A stretch of DNA of 64,000 nt from Medakamo hakoo (GCA_026636295.1 CP089462.1:1364001-1428000); one strand, 5' to 3'; positions 1 through 11,420 are shown, numbered from the stretch's first letter. Program-made: numbers and translations. The notes: generated from the sequence alone by a model not told the origin.

Positions 1-2
1 AC

Positions 3-282
3 GCCGCCTGGCGCGTCTTGGCTGGCGAAGAAGACGCCGCGCACGCGGATCCGCAGGTGCTGGCCATCTCGGCGACCATCCAGGCAACGGTGGCGGCCCA
101 GCAGCAGCCCGCGCCCGCGCCGGCGGCGGCGGCGCGGCGGCTGGAGCCAGCGTGCGCGCGTGGCCGCCCCCGCGGCGGCAGCGGCGGCGGCGGCGGTTCC
201 TCCGCGGGCGAGGGCCGCCCACGTGGCCGCCCGCGCGCGGCCACGTCCGAGGACGGTGGTGCCGGGGGGCGTGGCGGCGGAT

Positions 283-332
<50 letters not shown>

Positions 333-1031
333 CGCGCCACCACCGGCTCCTGGCCGCCGACCGTGCCGTGCCTGCCCTTCCACCCGCCGCGCCGCACGCG
401 CACGCTGAGCGCGGCGGCCGAGGCCTTGCTGGCGGCCGCGCCGCCCCTGCCGGTCCCGGCCGTGCCGTACGTGGGGCCCGCACCCCCGCCGCCGCCGCCG
501 CCGCCCGCCCCGCAGCCGTACGCGTCCGCGGTGGACGCCGCGGACGCGGCCGAAGCCGCAGACACGGCGCGCCTCGCCGCCGCCGCCTGGCTGACCGTGC
601 CCGTCCCGCCCCCGTACACCGCGCCACCCGACCCGGCCCTGCTGGCCGCGGGGGAGGCGGCGTCCCTGTTCTCGTGGCGGCCGTCGCCCGCGGCGTGCGC
701 GCCCCCGGTCCAGCCCCCACTCCTGCGCGGCGCGGCCGCGGCCGACGCGGCGGGTGGGGGCGGCCGCCTGACCGTCGAGGTCTGGCCACGCTGGCGCGGT
801 GGGGCCGGCCCGCTCAACGGCCTCTCCGCCACGTACTGTGCGCTGTGGGTGACGAGCGGTGGGGCGGTGCCGCCCTTAGCGCCGTGGGTGACGGGCGAGG
901 AGACGCCCGCCGCGCGGGCCGCGGCCGAAGCCGTCTACCGCGACCTGCCCCGCCCGCCGCCGCCGCCTCCGTCTTTCTACGGCGGCGGTGACGTGTGCAT
1001 GGCCGGTGCGACGTCTCCCAAAGCGGCTTGA
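3..1031 (+). CDS. AT-hook-like low-complexity protein, 3' terminal exon (5' end outside window)
   Basis: The reading frame is open from the window edge to a TGA at 1029-1031, so this is the last exon of a gene that begins upstream. It encodes about 342 residues. An early segment holds two AT-hook-like cores (RGRPRGG and GRPRGRP), the minor-groove DNA-binding signature, followed by a long poly-Gly run from a (GGC)n tract and Pro- and Ala-rich linkers. The only segment that looks folded is near the C-terminus (TVEVWPRWRGGAGPLNGLSA onward); I do not recognise it. The AT-hooks suggest a chromatin or DNA-binding role, which is inference. AATAAA at 1144 and TGTAA at 1194 lie downstream and could be 3'-end signals. 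The next gene is convergent and its stop is 263 bp away. Confidence 0.55.
283..332 (+). repeat. (GGC)n microsatellite coding poly-Gly
   Basis: Nearly pure GGC triplets within the AT-hook-like reading frame, read as a Gly run of about 17 residues. Its length is likely polymorphic. Confidence 0.85.
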
Positions 1032-1293
1032 ATCGTGCGGCGTGTGTGCGTGTGTGTGTGTGCGTGTTCTTTTTCCTTTTCTTTCGTGTGCTCGCTTGTC
1101 CTCGCCCCCCTTTGCCCCGAATGGTTTCGCTCCACCTGTTTTCAATAAATTTTCGTGCCCTCTTTTTTGCTTTTGCTCTCTGTTTTCTTCTCGTGTAACA
1201 CACAGCGACACACACACACGCACGCTCACACACCCTCCACACAGGCAGGCTCTTTCTCACACACTCTCCCTCTCCCTCCCTCTCTCTCTTTCC

Positions 1294-4200
1294 TCACCAG
1301 TCGGGGAAGCGCGCGACCGTCGCGGCCGCCTCCGCCAAGTCTTTCGCGACCTTCTTCCGCCGGTAGAAGATGGGGCAGTCCCGGGACGTGCACAGGACGT
1401 CCTGGTGCAGGGACCCCTGGCACCGCTGGCACTGCGTCCACAGGGCGGCGAAGGACGCCTCCAGGTCGTTGGCGGCCGCCAGGGCGCGGGAGTAGGCCTC
1501 GCCCTCCTTGTCGGCGCAGTGCGCGCACAGCGCGCCCGGCGGCGCCGACGGGTCGGCCCCCTTGGGCGGCGGCGGCAGGGCGGCCCGGCAGTGGACGCAC
1601 GTCGCCCGGACTTGGGCGAAGCGCATGATGCCGCCCGCCGCCGCGGACGGCGTCGACACCGCGATCGACCGCGTGTGCTCGCCCGCCAGCAGGTCGCGCG
1701 GGTTCTTCATGATCGGCTCGAACAGGCGCAGGACGGGCTGGGCCAGGTGGTGGTCCAGGTAGTGCTGGGCGTCGATGGGCAGGCCGTGCTCCAGGGCGTA
1801 GATCGGGTCCTCCGCCTTCTCCCAGGCTTTCGCGCCCTTGGCGGCTTTCACGATGACGTACGCGACGCGGTCGCCGACCGCGGGCGCGGTCGCCGGGTCG
1901 CGCACCCGCATCTTGGCCGCCAGCTCCACGTGCGCCTGCTTGGCGTCGTACGCGCCGCCCTCCTTGGTCAGGGCCTTGGTGATGACCAGCAGGGACAGGT
2001 CCATGCGGTTCATCAGCAGGTCGGCGATCGTGCGCTTGACGTACGCGGCCGCGCCCGCCTCGTCGCGGTCGACCAGGATTTTTGTGAGGCACGTCCCCAC
2101 CACGTTGCGCACCAGGGCGCAGTTGTCCCGCCGCACGGTCTCGATGCCCTTGGTGTCCATCTTGTCCCAGTGGCTCGGCTCCGTCCACAGCAGGCCCGCG
2201 TACCGCTTCTTGGAGATGAGCAGGTACGGGTTGTACACCTTTTCAAACTCCAGCTTGATGGGCTTGAGGAAGGTGGACGACACGTAGGACGCCGCCTCCC
2301 GGCCCAGCTCCATGGCCGCCGCCGTGTCGGGGACGCGGAAGTCGACCATGACGGAGTCGGTGTCGCCGTAGATGACGTCGCAGTCGGCCGGGTACCCGTT
2401 GGCGCGCGTGTACTTTTTGGTGACGAGCGCCTTGGTGTGCTCGATCATGTCGCGGCCAAACGCGGTGACGGCCGCCGAGATTTCCAGGCAGGGCATCTTG
2501 CCGACGGTCGCGCCGGTGAAGCCGTAGACCGAGTTGGCGGAGATCTTCAGGGCCAGCTGCCGGCCGTCCAGCACCGCTTTCACGAACGGGTCGGTCGCGG
2601 CCTTGAGGTCGGCTTTCGCGCGCTTGCGCGCGGCCAGCAGCTCCTCCAGGATTTCCGGCAGCACGCCCTTGCACAGGCCCGGCTTGACGAAGACGTCGCC
2701 CGTCGGCGCGCGCGTCACGGCCGCCGGGTCCAGGGACGGGACGCGCCCCGGCGGGACGAGGGTGGAGTAGCACAGGTTGTGTGCCATCATGATGGACGGG
2801 TACAGGGACGCAAAGTCGAGCGTCGCGACGGGCGTGCGGTAGAAGCCCTGCTTGGCTTCCAGGACGGTCGCGCCCTCGTACGTGCCGGTGTCGGGGCCGG
2901 CGCCGCCGCCGGGTCCGCCGCCGCCGCCCCCGCCGCCCGGCTTCATGTTGGGCACCAGCAGGCCGCGCTGGGCGGCCTTGCGCAGAATCTGGGAAAAGAC
3001 TTTGACGGACTGGCCGCGCGTGAGCAGGTAGGACATGGGCACGCCCGTCACGCGCGCCATTTCCACAAAGTTGTACAGCATCATCAGCTTGTCCAGCAGG
3101 CGCTGGGGGAGGTACGCGTCCTTCAGGCAGTAGACGGCCAGGCGGCGGCGCGTCTCGGCCGTGCCGGCCTGCAGGTCGGAGATGATCGAGTGGTGGACGT
3201 CCTCCTTCTGCTCGCCCAGGAAGTGGGCGGAGACGGCGTTGAGGGAGTAGGACGACAGCTTGTGCTCGCGCTGGATGGCGGTCAGCAGGTCCAGCTGGAC
3301 GCGGCCCTCGATCGTGATTTCCTTCATGTCGCGCGTGCCGTAGGCCTTGGACGAGAAGGTCGTGTCGCGCATTTTTGAGCGGGAGCGGGCGACCCGGCCC
3401 CAGAAGGGGAAGTCGGTGACTTTCAGGGCTTCCGCGCGTTGCAGCAGGTAGGGCAGGTCAAAGTTGGTGGTGTTGTACCTGGGGGGGGGGGGTGTTGAGG
3501 GGGGGGGGGGGGGGTAGGGAGAGGAGGTGGGCGGGCGGGCGGTGAGGGGAGGGGGTGGGCACGGCGGGCGCGGGCGGTGGGGAGGGTGAGAGGGCCCCGC
3601 CTCCGCGCGCCATCCCCCCGGCACGCACCCGATGATGATGTCCGGGTCCGTCTCGATGACCAGGTCCCGCCACCGGCGCAGCAGGGCCGCCTCATCGTCG
3701 AACGACATGACTTCCGCGCCGGCGATGGGCGCGCAGCTGTCCAGCGTCAGAATGTTGCGCACGGCCGGGCGGGCGGTCCCCGTCACCGACACGAGCGACG
3801 CGATTTGGATGACGGGGTCGTGCTGCGGTTCCGGGAAGTGGCCCTTGCGGCCGGCGCACTCGATGTCGACGGACAGGACGCGCAGCGGGGCCAGGCGGGC
3901 CCACTCCCCCTCGGGCGCGTGGGAGACGAGGTCGGAGGCGTGGGCCGACACCTCGACCTGGCAGTGCGTCGCGCGCGGCGCGCCCGGCCCGCCCGCCGGG
4001 CCGAGGCGGTACTTGCCCGCGGGCAGCGCCACCCAGTTGCCGCCGACCACGCCCTTGTCCACCATGAAGCGCAGCGGGTACAGGACGTTGCTCTCGTACG
4101 TCGTGTGCCCCAGGTACCGGCCGTTGACGGACAGGCCGGCCTCGACCATCGAGCGCGCGCCCGCGACGAGGGACGGCAGGGCGAGGCCGATGCGCAGGAA

Positions 4201-5106
4201 GGGGCGCGTCCCGCCGCCCGTGTACTGCCACAGCGACGCCTTGCCCGGGACGAGCGTGACGCCCGTGCACAGGGCCGGGCAGCGCACGCGGGCGTTGCGT
4301 TCGGCCAGGCGCGAGTGCAGGACGCGGGCGAGGTCGTCGCAGTCGTCGGGCCCGAACCCGGGCGGCGCCTCCGCGTAAAAGTAGGGCTCGAAGCCGTGGA
4401 TGAAGGCCGCGACGGAGTTGCCGGCCGCGGTGACGCCGTACAGGCGGATGATGGGCGTCTCCAAGTTGTCCGTCTGCATGGTGGCGGTGGTGGTGGCGGG
4501 TGGGGAGGGCGTGGGTGTGGAGGGGGGTGGGAGTGGAAGGCGCCCCTCGCCCCTCGCGAGCGCGCCCGCCCGCCGCCTCGCCTTTTTCCGTCCCCTCTCC
4601 CCCTCAAATCCTCACCTGGATGACGCGCGCGTCCGGCGGGCCCACAAAGTAGTCGCACTCCACCTGCTGGAAGACTGTGGAGTGGGTGGAAGGGCGGGTG
4701 TGAGTGTGCAGGCCGGACCTTTTTCGCTCGCGGGCGAAATGCCCCTCGCATCAACGGACGCACCAATGTCCTGGGTCGTCGGGTCGATGGGCGCCAGGGC
4801 CGGGCGCTCCCAGTTGCGGCCGGCCTCGCCCAGCTCCAGGTCCACGTCTTCCAGGGGGCCGGACGCGTCCATGACGTCGTCGTCGTCGCCCGCTTCGGCG
4901 ATGCCGTCAAACTCGTCGTCGTCGTCGGCTGTCGGGTGATGGGTGGATGGAGGCGGAGGAGCACCGCCCGTCCCGCCGCCGCCCGTCGACGGGCGCTTAG
5001 CGGGAGGGGGGCCGCCGCGTCCGGCGCCGTAGCTGCCCCGGCCGCCGTCGCCGCCCCGGCCGCCGCCGCCGCCGGGCGGGCCGGTCCAGCGGCGCTTCGC
5101 GTCCAT
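1294..5106 (-). CDS. POLD1: DNA polymerase delta catalytic subunit (family B)
   Basis: Catalytic subunit of the lagging-strand replicative polymerase. Four exons: 5106-4764, 4674-4616, 4473-3629 and 3478-1294, joined in frame to 1143 aa (human about 1107). Visible motifs in order: VFQQVECDYFVG N-terminal strand; exonuclease motif I VLSVDIE (acidic pair near residues 337 and 339); exo II YNTTNFDLPYLL, formed across intron 3; exo III YCLKDAYL; polymerase motif A DFASLYPSIMMAHNL; motif B KISANSVYGFTGA; motif C YGDTDSVMVDF; then two C-terminal Cys clusters (CVHC...CAHC and CQRC...CTSRDC), the latter binding the Fe-S cluster in this family. Intron 3 (3479-3628) is 150 bp, a multiple of three with no stop, so naive ORF calls read through it. 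The first about 110 residues are Gly- and Asp-rich and poorly conserved. All key acidic residues are present, so it should be active. Confidence 0.97.
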
Positions 5107-5458
5107 TTTTTTTTGAATGGGGTGGTGCAAAGAGCGCGCGAAAGAAGGCTTAGGTGCGCGGTGTGGGGTGCCTCGGGGCTGTGCGCGTCCGGCGCGTGTG
5201 CTCCGTGGGGAAAGGGAGTGGCAGCAGCGCGGGCGCGTGAGCCGCACGCCGTTTTGTGTGGGGGCGCGCAAACGAGTGGCGCGAGTGACGGGCGAGCGGC
5301 GCGCCGGTGCCGACCCGCACCCACCCACCCGCTCCTCTCCATGCCGCCCCTCTCACCACCGCCTCGCACGCGTGTGTTTTGTCTTGTTTTTTTTTCTCAC
5401 AGGGTCAGCCCACGCCCGCCGTGCGCCCTGCGTGCGGGCAGCCACACGCAGGGCCAAC
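5107..5458. other. Intergenic region upstream of POLD1
   Basis: 352 bp between the POLD1 start and the stop of the APX-like gene on the same strand. It should contain the POLD1 promoter and the 3' UTR of the upstream gene. I see no recognisable element beyond T-rich runs. Confidence 0.5.
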
Positions 5459-6589
5459 TCACGCCACCTCCAACCCGCGCGTGCCCATGAAAATGTACGC
5501 GTCGCTGAACGCCTGGAAAAAAGGCCTTTTTGTCCTTGGCGAACTTTTTGACCAGCTTGGCCATCTCCGCGTCGGTGGTCAGGGCATTGTCCGACGGGAA
5601 CACGCCCTTGCCCTCCAGCACGGCCTTGAAGTAGCTCGTGTCGAATTTGGTGGGCGTGGGCGACAGCGGCGCGCCCTTGGGAGGGTTGGCGCGGGAGGAG
5701 CCGAGCGTGTGCGCGCCGGACAGGGCGACGATGTCCTGGACTGAATACCCGTTGCGGCCAAAGAGCTCGCGCAGGCCCGCCGCGTCGAGCGTCAGGGCGG
5801 GCAGCTGGCCGCCCGGGTCCGGCTTTTTAGCGTCGGGGCGGCCGAGCGGGACCGGAATGTCCGGGCCGCCGCACTTCCTGACGGCGACGGCGCCCGCCAG
5901 CTGGATCATGTCGGCGTCGGTCAGCGCCGGCGCGCCGCTCGCGGCCGCCGCCTTCTTCGCGCCGGAGATGATCGCCCACGCAAACGCCAGGCCGCCTGCG
6001 TTCTCAGGGCGTTTGAGTTCCAGGGGCAGGGAGCCGTTGGCGCCGCCCGTGCCCTTGATGGCGTCCCAGGTGCCTGCCGAGTGCGTTTGGTTTTGGTGGA
6101 GAGAGGGGGGTGGGGGTGGGGACGGGGGTGGAGGGGGCGGTGGATGGTTGGGCCGTCGGTGGGTGCTGGGCCTCAGGCGGCGAGGCGCGTCCCCTGCCCC
6201 GTGTTCTGTCTCTCTAACCAACCTGCGTCGTGGAAAGCGAAGCGAAGGACGGCGCCCGCAGCCTCCGGCTGGATGGCGGCCGACAGGGCTTCAACCGCGG
6301 CCGCGCGGCCGGCCTCCGCCTTTTCGGCCGAGCCGTACACCTTGACGGCGTCCAGTGCGGGCAGGCGCTGGGCTTTGGTGGCGGCCTGGGCTTCCGGGAT
6401 GGCCGGCAGGAGTGCGGGCGCCAGGGCGGCGGCCGCACCGCCCAGGAGCAGGGACCGGCGGGTTGGATGGGCCAAGTGGGTCGGTTTGCATGCCTCGGCG
6501 CGCACGGGGACGGCCGTGCCGCGGCCGGTGCGGCGCGCCCGGCCCACGCTCCCGGCCTGGATGCAAGGACGAGTCACAGAGGTCAGCAT
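5459..6589 (-). CDS. Thylakoid-lumen ascorbate-peroxidase-like haem peroxidase (apparent homopolymer frameshift)
   Basis: Class I peroxidase family. Exon 1 is 6589-6223 and exon 2 starts at 6073; the junction rebuilds the distal site RFAFHDAGTWD. The N-terminus has a basic transit region and then a twin-Arg hydrophobic signal (TRRSLLLGGAAAALAPALL...AQA), typical of Tat export to the thylakoid lumen, as known for TL29/APX4. Distal Arg and His and the proximal His (ALSGAHTLG) are kept, so haem binding looks possible, unlike plant TL29. The distal Trp of APX is Phe here and the usual proximal-side Trp region (GPWTSNP) is not recognisable. Near the end, a run of six T (5525-5515 area) shifts the frame: the frame entering reads KKAFF, and the family-like tail FQAFSDAYIFMGTRG follows only in the next frame, ending at the TGA at 5461-5459. 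If the run is real, translation continues instead to a stop at 5397. A sequencing or assembly indel is the simplest explanation. Confidence 0.8.
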
Positions 6590-6753
6590 GGTGGACGGCG
6601 TCTGCGGGGTGGGGTTCACGAACGTTTGGAAAGCGCGGCGGAAAAAAAAAGGATGTGAGGGTCGGAGAAGAACAAAAAAAAACTCTGCCGACAAAAGGCG
6701 GCGGCGCCGTCTTCACCCAACACAATTCGTTTCACGACGCAAAAAATAGGCTG

Positions 6754-7159
6754 ATGCGATCCACAACGCACGAGCCGCGCGTCGTGTCCAGCCGCCTGGC
6801 CACGTGCAGCGCAGCTACTGCTGCTGCCGCCGTGCGGACCACGCTGGAACGGGCGGTGCGTTTTGATGTAGCGAGCGCGACCGCGGGCCGCCGGCCAACC
6901 TAGCCCTTCCACCTCACGCCCATCCTTCCCTTCATCAAAACAACAGGACTTGGGCGACGAAACGGCCGACGCCCTGGGCCGGGTAGCTGACACGTTGGAC
7001 GGCCTGGGCCAGGCTGGTGGTGGGGGCGGGTCCGCGGACGGGCTGGGTGCCGGCGGTGGCAGTGCAGCCGCCGGAACAACGCCAGCCGCTGCCGCCGCCG
7101 CAGCGGAGCCTCAGACCGCCGGCAAGAAAGCTGGAACAAAAGGAGGAGCGAAGAAATGA
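6754..7159 (+). CDS. Small hypothetical protein, two exons
   Basis: Proposed exons 6754-6855 and 6947-7159, with donor GTGCGT and acceptor ACAACAG, give a 104-aa product. It starts MRSTTHEPRVVSSRLATCS, has a short helix-like segment (DLGDETADALGRVADTLDGL), then Gly- and Ala-rich sequence and a Lys-rich tail (GKKAGTKGGAKK). I recognise no family. It is divergent from the APX-like gene, with 164 bp between start codons, so a shared promoter is likely. The Arg- and Ser-rich start would suit an organelle transit peptide. Support comes from the clean intron and the open frame only; further 5' exons cannot be excluded. Confidence 0.4.
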
Positions 7160-7561
7160 GGGCACCGGGAGGAGAGGGTCGGCAGTGGTGTGTGTTGTTT
7201 CAGAAGACGCGCGGAAGGCGGCAGGCAGAGAGGTGGGGGCGAGCCCTTCTTTTCCAGCAGGCCGGGCCCCGTCCATCCATCCGTCCTCGCGGGACGGGAC
7301 GGGAACGCCACACGCACGCCCTTCATTTTTTGTTCATTGATTCGGCTCATCGCTCACTCACACACACATGCACACACTCACACCCCCATCTCGGCTGGCT
7401 CTTCACCCCCCCACGCTCTCTCTCACCGCCAAGAAAAAAAAAGAATCGCACCATCCCATCCCACCTCTCTTCTCGTTCAAACGGCAGCGGCGTAAGGGCG
7501 CCCGCCCGCCCGCCGCCTCTCAAAGCACACACACCGCATCCCTCACGCACGCACGCACACT
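7160..7561. other. Convergent 3' intergenic region
   Basis: 402 bp between two convergent stop codons. It holds CA- and CT-rich sequence (7350-7420) and no gene that I can support. Confidence 0.5.
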
Positions 7562-9244
7562 TTACGCCGCGGCCTTGGCCAGGGCGGGCGCGGCCTTGGG
7601 CGCGGGCGCGGACGCGTCGACGTGCGCGCCCTTGAACAGCTCGTCCAGCACCTCCGCCAGCGTCGGGTGGGCGTGGACGGCGAACTTGATGTCCTGCACC
7701 GTCTGGCCCGTCGCGACCGCGTTGGACGCTTCGTGGATCAGGTCGGCCGCGTGCAGGCCGATGATGTGCACGCCCAGGATCTCGCCCGTGTCGGACCGGT
7801 AGATGAGCTTGGCCAGGCCGTCGCCCTCCTTCTCCGCCAGCGCCTTGGAGTTGGCCTTGAACGACGTCTTGACGACCTTGACCTTGTCGGCGTAGCCGCC
7901 CTTGTCCGCGGCCTCGCGGGCCGCCTCCTCCGTCGCGCCGACGAACGACACCTCCGGGTGCGTGAAGCAGGCGGCGGGGACCGACGCGTGGTTGAGCACG
8001 CGCGGCCGGCCGACCATGCACTCCACCGCGGAAATGCCCTGGGCCGACGCGGCGTGGGCCAGCATGTACTTGCCGTTGGCGTCGCCGATGCACCACAGGT
8101 GCGGGACGGGCTTGCCGGCCTTGTCCAGGACCTGCATCTTCTCGTCGACGGGCACAAAGCCGCGGCGGTCGGTCTCGACGCCCAGCGCGCCCAGGTTCAG
8201 GCCCGCCGTGTACGGCGCCCGGCCCGTCGCGACCAGGACGGCGTCCACCTCCAGGGTGTCCACCTTTTCCTTGGTCTTCACGTCCGTCAGCTCGATGGTG
8301 ACGGGCTTGACGCCCGGCACGCCGGGGGTGACCTTGGTCGCCAGCACGCCCGTGTGCCAGTCGATCTTGCGCGGGTTGATCAGCAGGCGCTGCGCCAGGC
8401 GGGCGACCTCCCGGTCGAAGCCGGGCATCAGGTCGTCCATGGCCTCGATGAACGTGACCTCCGACCCCAGCGCCGTGTACACGTCGGAGAACTCCAGGCC
8501 GATGTAGCCGGACCCGATGATGGCCACCCAGTTGGGCACCCACTCCAGCTTGAGGGCGTGGTCGGACGTGAAGACGGTCTTGCCGTCGATGGTGATGCCG
8601 GGCGGGACGAAGGGCACGGACCCGGTCGCGATCATGATGTCCTTGGCCGTGACGGTGCCGCCGACGTCGACGCGGCCGGGCAGCGCGTACTTGACGGTGT
8701 GCGGGGCGACGAGCTTGCCCGCGCCGCGCAGGATGTCGACGCCAATGGCTTCCAGGGACCGCTGCAGGTTGCCCTGGATGGTGGCCGCCAGGTTTTTGGC
8801 GTGGTCGGCGATGGGCTGGCGGTCGTACGACACGGCGCCGACCTGAATGCCGAGCGCCTTCAGGTGCGCCTCGTTCTTCATTTCGCGGACGCGGCCCGAC
8901 GCTGCCAGCAGCGCCTTGGACGGCACGCACCCGCGGTTGACGCACGTGCCGCCGATGTCGTGGCCCTCCACGATGCCCACCTTCAGGCCGCACTCGACGG
9001 CGTGCAGCGCCGCGCCGTGGCCGCCGACGCCGCACCCGATGATGAGCAGGTCGTAATCGTACTTGCCGCCCGACGCGCCGGCGGGCGCGCCCGCGGCGGG
9101 CGCGGCCGGGCCACGGCGCGCGGCGGACGACGCGCCACGGCGGGGCGGAGTCGCCAGGGCACGGGTCGCCGTGGAGGCCAGGGTCACCCGGCGGGAGGCG
9201 GGCGACGGGCGGGCGCTGCGAAGGCGGGAGAGAGGCGCGGGCAT
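7562..9244 (-). CDS. LPD1: Dihydrolipoamide dehydrogenase, plastid type (E3 of pyruvate dehydrogenase)
   Basis: Flavoprotein that reoxidises lipoyl-lysine with NAD+ in 2-oxoacid dehydrogenase complexes. Single exon, 560 aa. An about 60-residue Arg-, Ser- and Ala-rich leader looks like a chloroplast transit peptide. Then follow the FAD Rossmann motif ([17 protein letters not shown]), the redox-active disulfide [13 protein letters not shown] (Cys101 and Cys106), the NAD-binding GSGYIGLE, the second FAD motif [13 protein letters not shown] and the C-terminal His-Glu dyad region (VHAHPTLAE). All catalytic residues are present. The sequence pattern matches the plastid rather than the mitochondrial form, which would place it in the plastid PDH that feeds fatty-acid synthesis. 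The next gene upstream, head to head, encodes acyl carrier protein of the same pathway. The ATG at 9244 is the only in-frame start that gives a sensible leader. Confidence 0.95.
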   Translation of the reverse strand: MPAPLSRLRSARPSPASRRVTLASTATRALATPPRRGASSAARRGPAAPAAGAPAGASGGKYDYDLLIIGCGVGGHGAALHAVECGLKVGIVEGHDIGGTCVNRGCVPSKALLAASGRVREMKNEAHLKALGIQVGAVSYDRQPIADHAKNLAATIQGNLQRSLEAIGVDILRGAGKLVAPHTVKYALPGRVDVGGTVTAKDIMIATGSVPFVPPGITIDGKTVFTSDHALKLEWVPNWVAIIGSGYIGLEFSDVYTALGSEVTFIEAMDDLMPGFDREVARLAQRLLINPRKIDWHTGVLATKVTPGVPGVKPVTIELTDVKTKEKVDTLEVDAVLVATGRAPYTAGLNLGALGVETDRRGFVPVDEKMQVLDKAGKPVPHLWCIGDANGKYMLAHAASAQGISAVECMVGRPRVLNHASVPAACFTHPEVSFVGATEEAAREAADKGGYADKVKVVKTSFKANSKALAEKEGDGLAKLIYRSDTGEILGVHIIGLHAADLIHEASNAVATGQTVQDIKFAVHAHPTLAEVLDELFKGAHVDASAPAPKAAPALAKAAA

Positions 9245-9981
9245 AGTGAGGTGGGGGGGGGGGGCGGCAGCGGGTGAGGGGAGCGCAGCGGCAAGGCGCG
9301 ACGCTCGCGGGGCGTCGCGCGCAATCAGGGAGTGAGTCGGCGGCTCCTTCCTCGAACGTCAGAGGCAAACCGACATCCAGCGCCCCACAATGTGCGTGGC
9401 GGAGCGGGCGTTGGCGTGCAGGCGACTCCAGCGTGTGGCCTCGACGGCGACCCCACCGATCGAGCGGTCGTCGGCCGCGGCCGTGCCTGGGCACCGAGCG
9501 CTTTTTTGAGGTGGGCGGGGGGCCCGGTCGACGGGCCGCCCTCGCCCTCAATCGCACAAAAACGGCAAGTGCAGACACACGCCCACTCCCTGCCGCTGGC
9601 GGAATGGCCAGCAGGATTGGCGGCTGGGGTGGGCGGGGCGCCCCCGGCAGGCGGCGCGCCGGGCGCGCGAGGGCGCGGTGCAAGGCGCGCGGCTGTAAGC
9701 TCTCCGCCCGCTTCACTTCCCTCCCTCCCATTCCAACTCACCCGGCCAGGGGCGTGGCCGACCGGGCGGCCGCCCGGCCGGTCTGGAGGGCCTGCATGGT
9801 CTGAGAGTGAGTGTGGTCTTGGTGTGGACTTCGCGCACGCGCAATAGGAGCTGTGCCTGAGAGTGAACGACCGCCTCACGCTCCCTGCGCGGCGCGGCAG
9901 CGCCGCTGGTCACACACACACCTCTTTTTCCCTGGCCCTCCACTTCCACTCCTGACACACTCTCCTCCCCACCTCACCACC
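9245..9981. other. Divergent intergenic region between LPD1 and ACP
   Basis: 737 bp separating two head-to-head plastid fatty-acid pathway genes. It should contain both promoters. Open frames here are short and look like G+C-driven noise. I see no clear TATA box or repeat. Confidence 0.5.
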
Positions 9982-11027
9982 ATGGCCTTTGCCCTGTCCT
10001 CCAAGATCGCCGCGGTGCGTAGATTCGAGTGTCGGTCTCCTGAGCAGATTGACCGTGCGGATCGCTGCTCCTCGCCCGCGCGGCGCGGAGGGCATTGCCA
10101 AAAAAAAACGCTGCACCACTGCTAACCTGGGCCGCTCCTCCCCTCAACTCAACAGCGCCCGATGGCCGCCCGCCCGCGCGTCGCCGCCCGCAACGTCCGC
10201 GCCGCCGCCGCTGACAAGGCCGCGGTACGTTGGAGGGTGTGGAGGGATGTGGTGGGCTGGATCGGCGGGCGCGCGCGTGGGGGAAGGCGAGGCGGAATGA
10301 ACGGCAGCCGGGCCGCGCTCACGAGAGGTGGCGGGCGCGGCGGCCTGAGGCAGCGCGGGTTTGTGGACCCACGCGGACGCGCATTGGGCGTGGCACGCCT
10401 TTCTTTGGCATGCCTGGATATCCAGGCATGCTGCTGGTGGGTGGGCTGGGTGGTTGGGCCGGCGGGACGGCCGTGGGCCGGCCCGCCCAGATCGGCGAGC
10501 GGCCCAGAACGCAGCGAGGGCGACGGGCACGGGGCGACGACCCGCCCGCGCCCCTCTCCCTTCGCAGCAGCCTGTGCGCCTCTGGAGGGCCGTCGGGCTT
10601 GCCGGGCCCTCGCTTCCCCTTGCTTTTTCGCTCACGGTCCGCCGCGGCCGTACGGCAGCGGGCCCGCCCGCCCGCCTGGGCGGCTGTGTCCGTGCCGCAG
10701 GGACACCCAGACTGCCCCGGCCCGCCCTTCCATGCTGCGTCGATCCCACCCTCCCTCACGCCCACCGCCACCCCTCCCCACCCCGCTCCCCCCCACCTGT
10801 AGGTCCTGGCCGACGTCCGCTCCATCATCGCCGAGCAGCTGGGCGCCGACCTGGACAAGGTCGGCCCGGACGCCAAGTTCGCCGACCTGGGCGCCGACTC
10901 GCTGGACACGGTCGAAATCATGATGGCCCTGGAAGAGAAGTTCGAGGTCACCCTGGACGAGGACGGCGCGGAGGGCCTGTCCACCGTCCAGGACGCGGCC
11001 GACCTGATCTCCTCCAAGCTGGCGTGA
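9982..11027 (+). CDS. ACP1: Acyl carrier protein, plastid
   Basis: Carries growing acyl chains on a phosphopantetheine arm in type II fatty-acid synthesis. Exons 9982-10014, 10156-10224 and 10803-11027 give 108 aa. The first 34 residues (MAFALSSKIAARPMAARPRV...) are a transit peptide; the mature domain begins near VLADVRSIIAEQLGADLDKV. The modified Ser lies in GADSLDTVEIMMALEEKF, the plant plastid ACP signature. Both introns are phase 0 and fall in or at the end of the transit region, which suits exon-shuffled targeting sequence. Intron 2 is 578 bp, long for this window, and contains a perfect 24-bp palindrome. A TGTAA at 11211 is the likely 3'-end signal. Confidence 0.95.
10408..10431. repeat. 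Perfect 24-bp palindrome in ACP intron 2
   Basis: The 12-base arm GCATGCCTGGAT is followed directly by its exact reverse complement, with no spacer. It lies about 180 bp into the long second ACP intron. No function is known to me. Confidence 0.9.
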
Positions 11028-11420
11028 GTCGATTCTTTTCTCCCCCTCGACAAGGAAAAAAAAGGGGTCGGGGGGATGGTGTGAGGCGAGCGTTCCTCCC
11101 TTGCCTCACCAGCCCCCACGCCGCGCCCGCCCTCCACGGCGAGAGACAGCTTGAGTAACCAGAAGGAGAGCGTGTGCGCGTGCGCCGTTTCGGAGTGTGT
11201 GCGGTGAATGTGTAATTTCAAAAAGCTTTGCCCCGCGCGCCTGAACAGGCCCCCCCGTCTGCCGAGTTGCGATGAGCGGGGTGGTTGAGAGAGAGCGGGG
11301 TGGCTGAGCGCGAGGCAAGGCTCTGCGCACACTGTGCACTCTCGTCCGCCGTCCCTCGACCAGCCGACACCAAAGCCCCTCCCAACCCAAACCCTGCACC
11401 CTCCTGCCACACCCACCGCC
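11028..11420 (+). other. Intergenic region, ACP 3' UTR and cysteine synthase promoter
   Basis: 393 bp between two genes on the same strand. It includes TGTAA at 11211-11215. No gene is seen. Confidence 0.5.

Noticed and set aside
814-1260. Minus-strand open frame over the 3' end of the first gene
   Set aside because: Its codons mirror CA/GT-rich and poly-Arg shadows of the plus-strand gene and UTR; no family resemblance and no splice support.
9274-9879. Overlapping ORFs on both strands between LPD1 and ACP
   Set aside because: Composition-driven, no motif, and in the promoter region of two well-defined genes.
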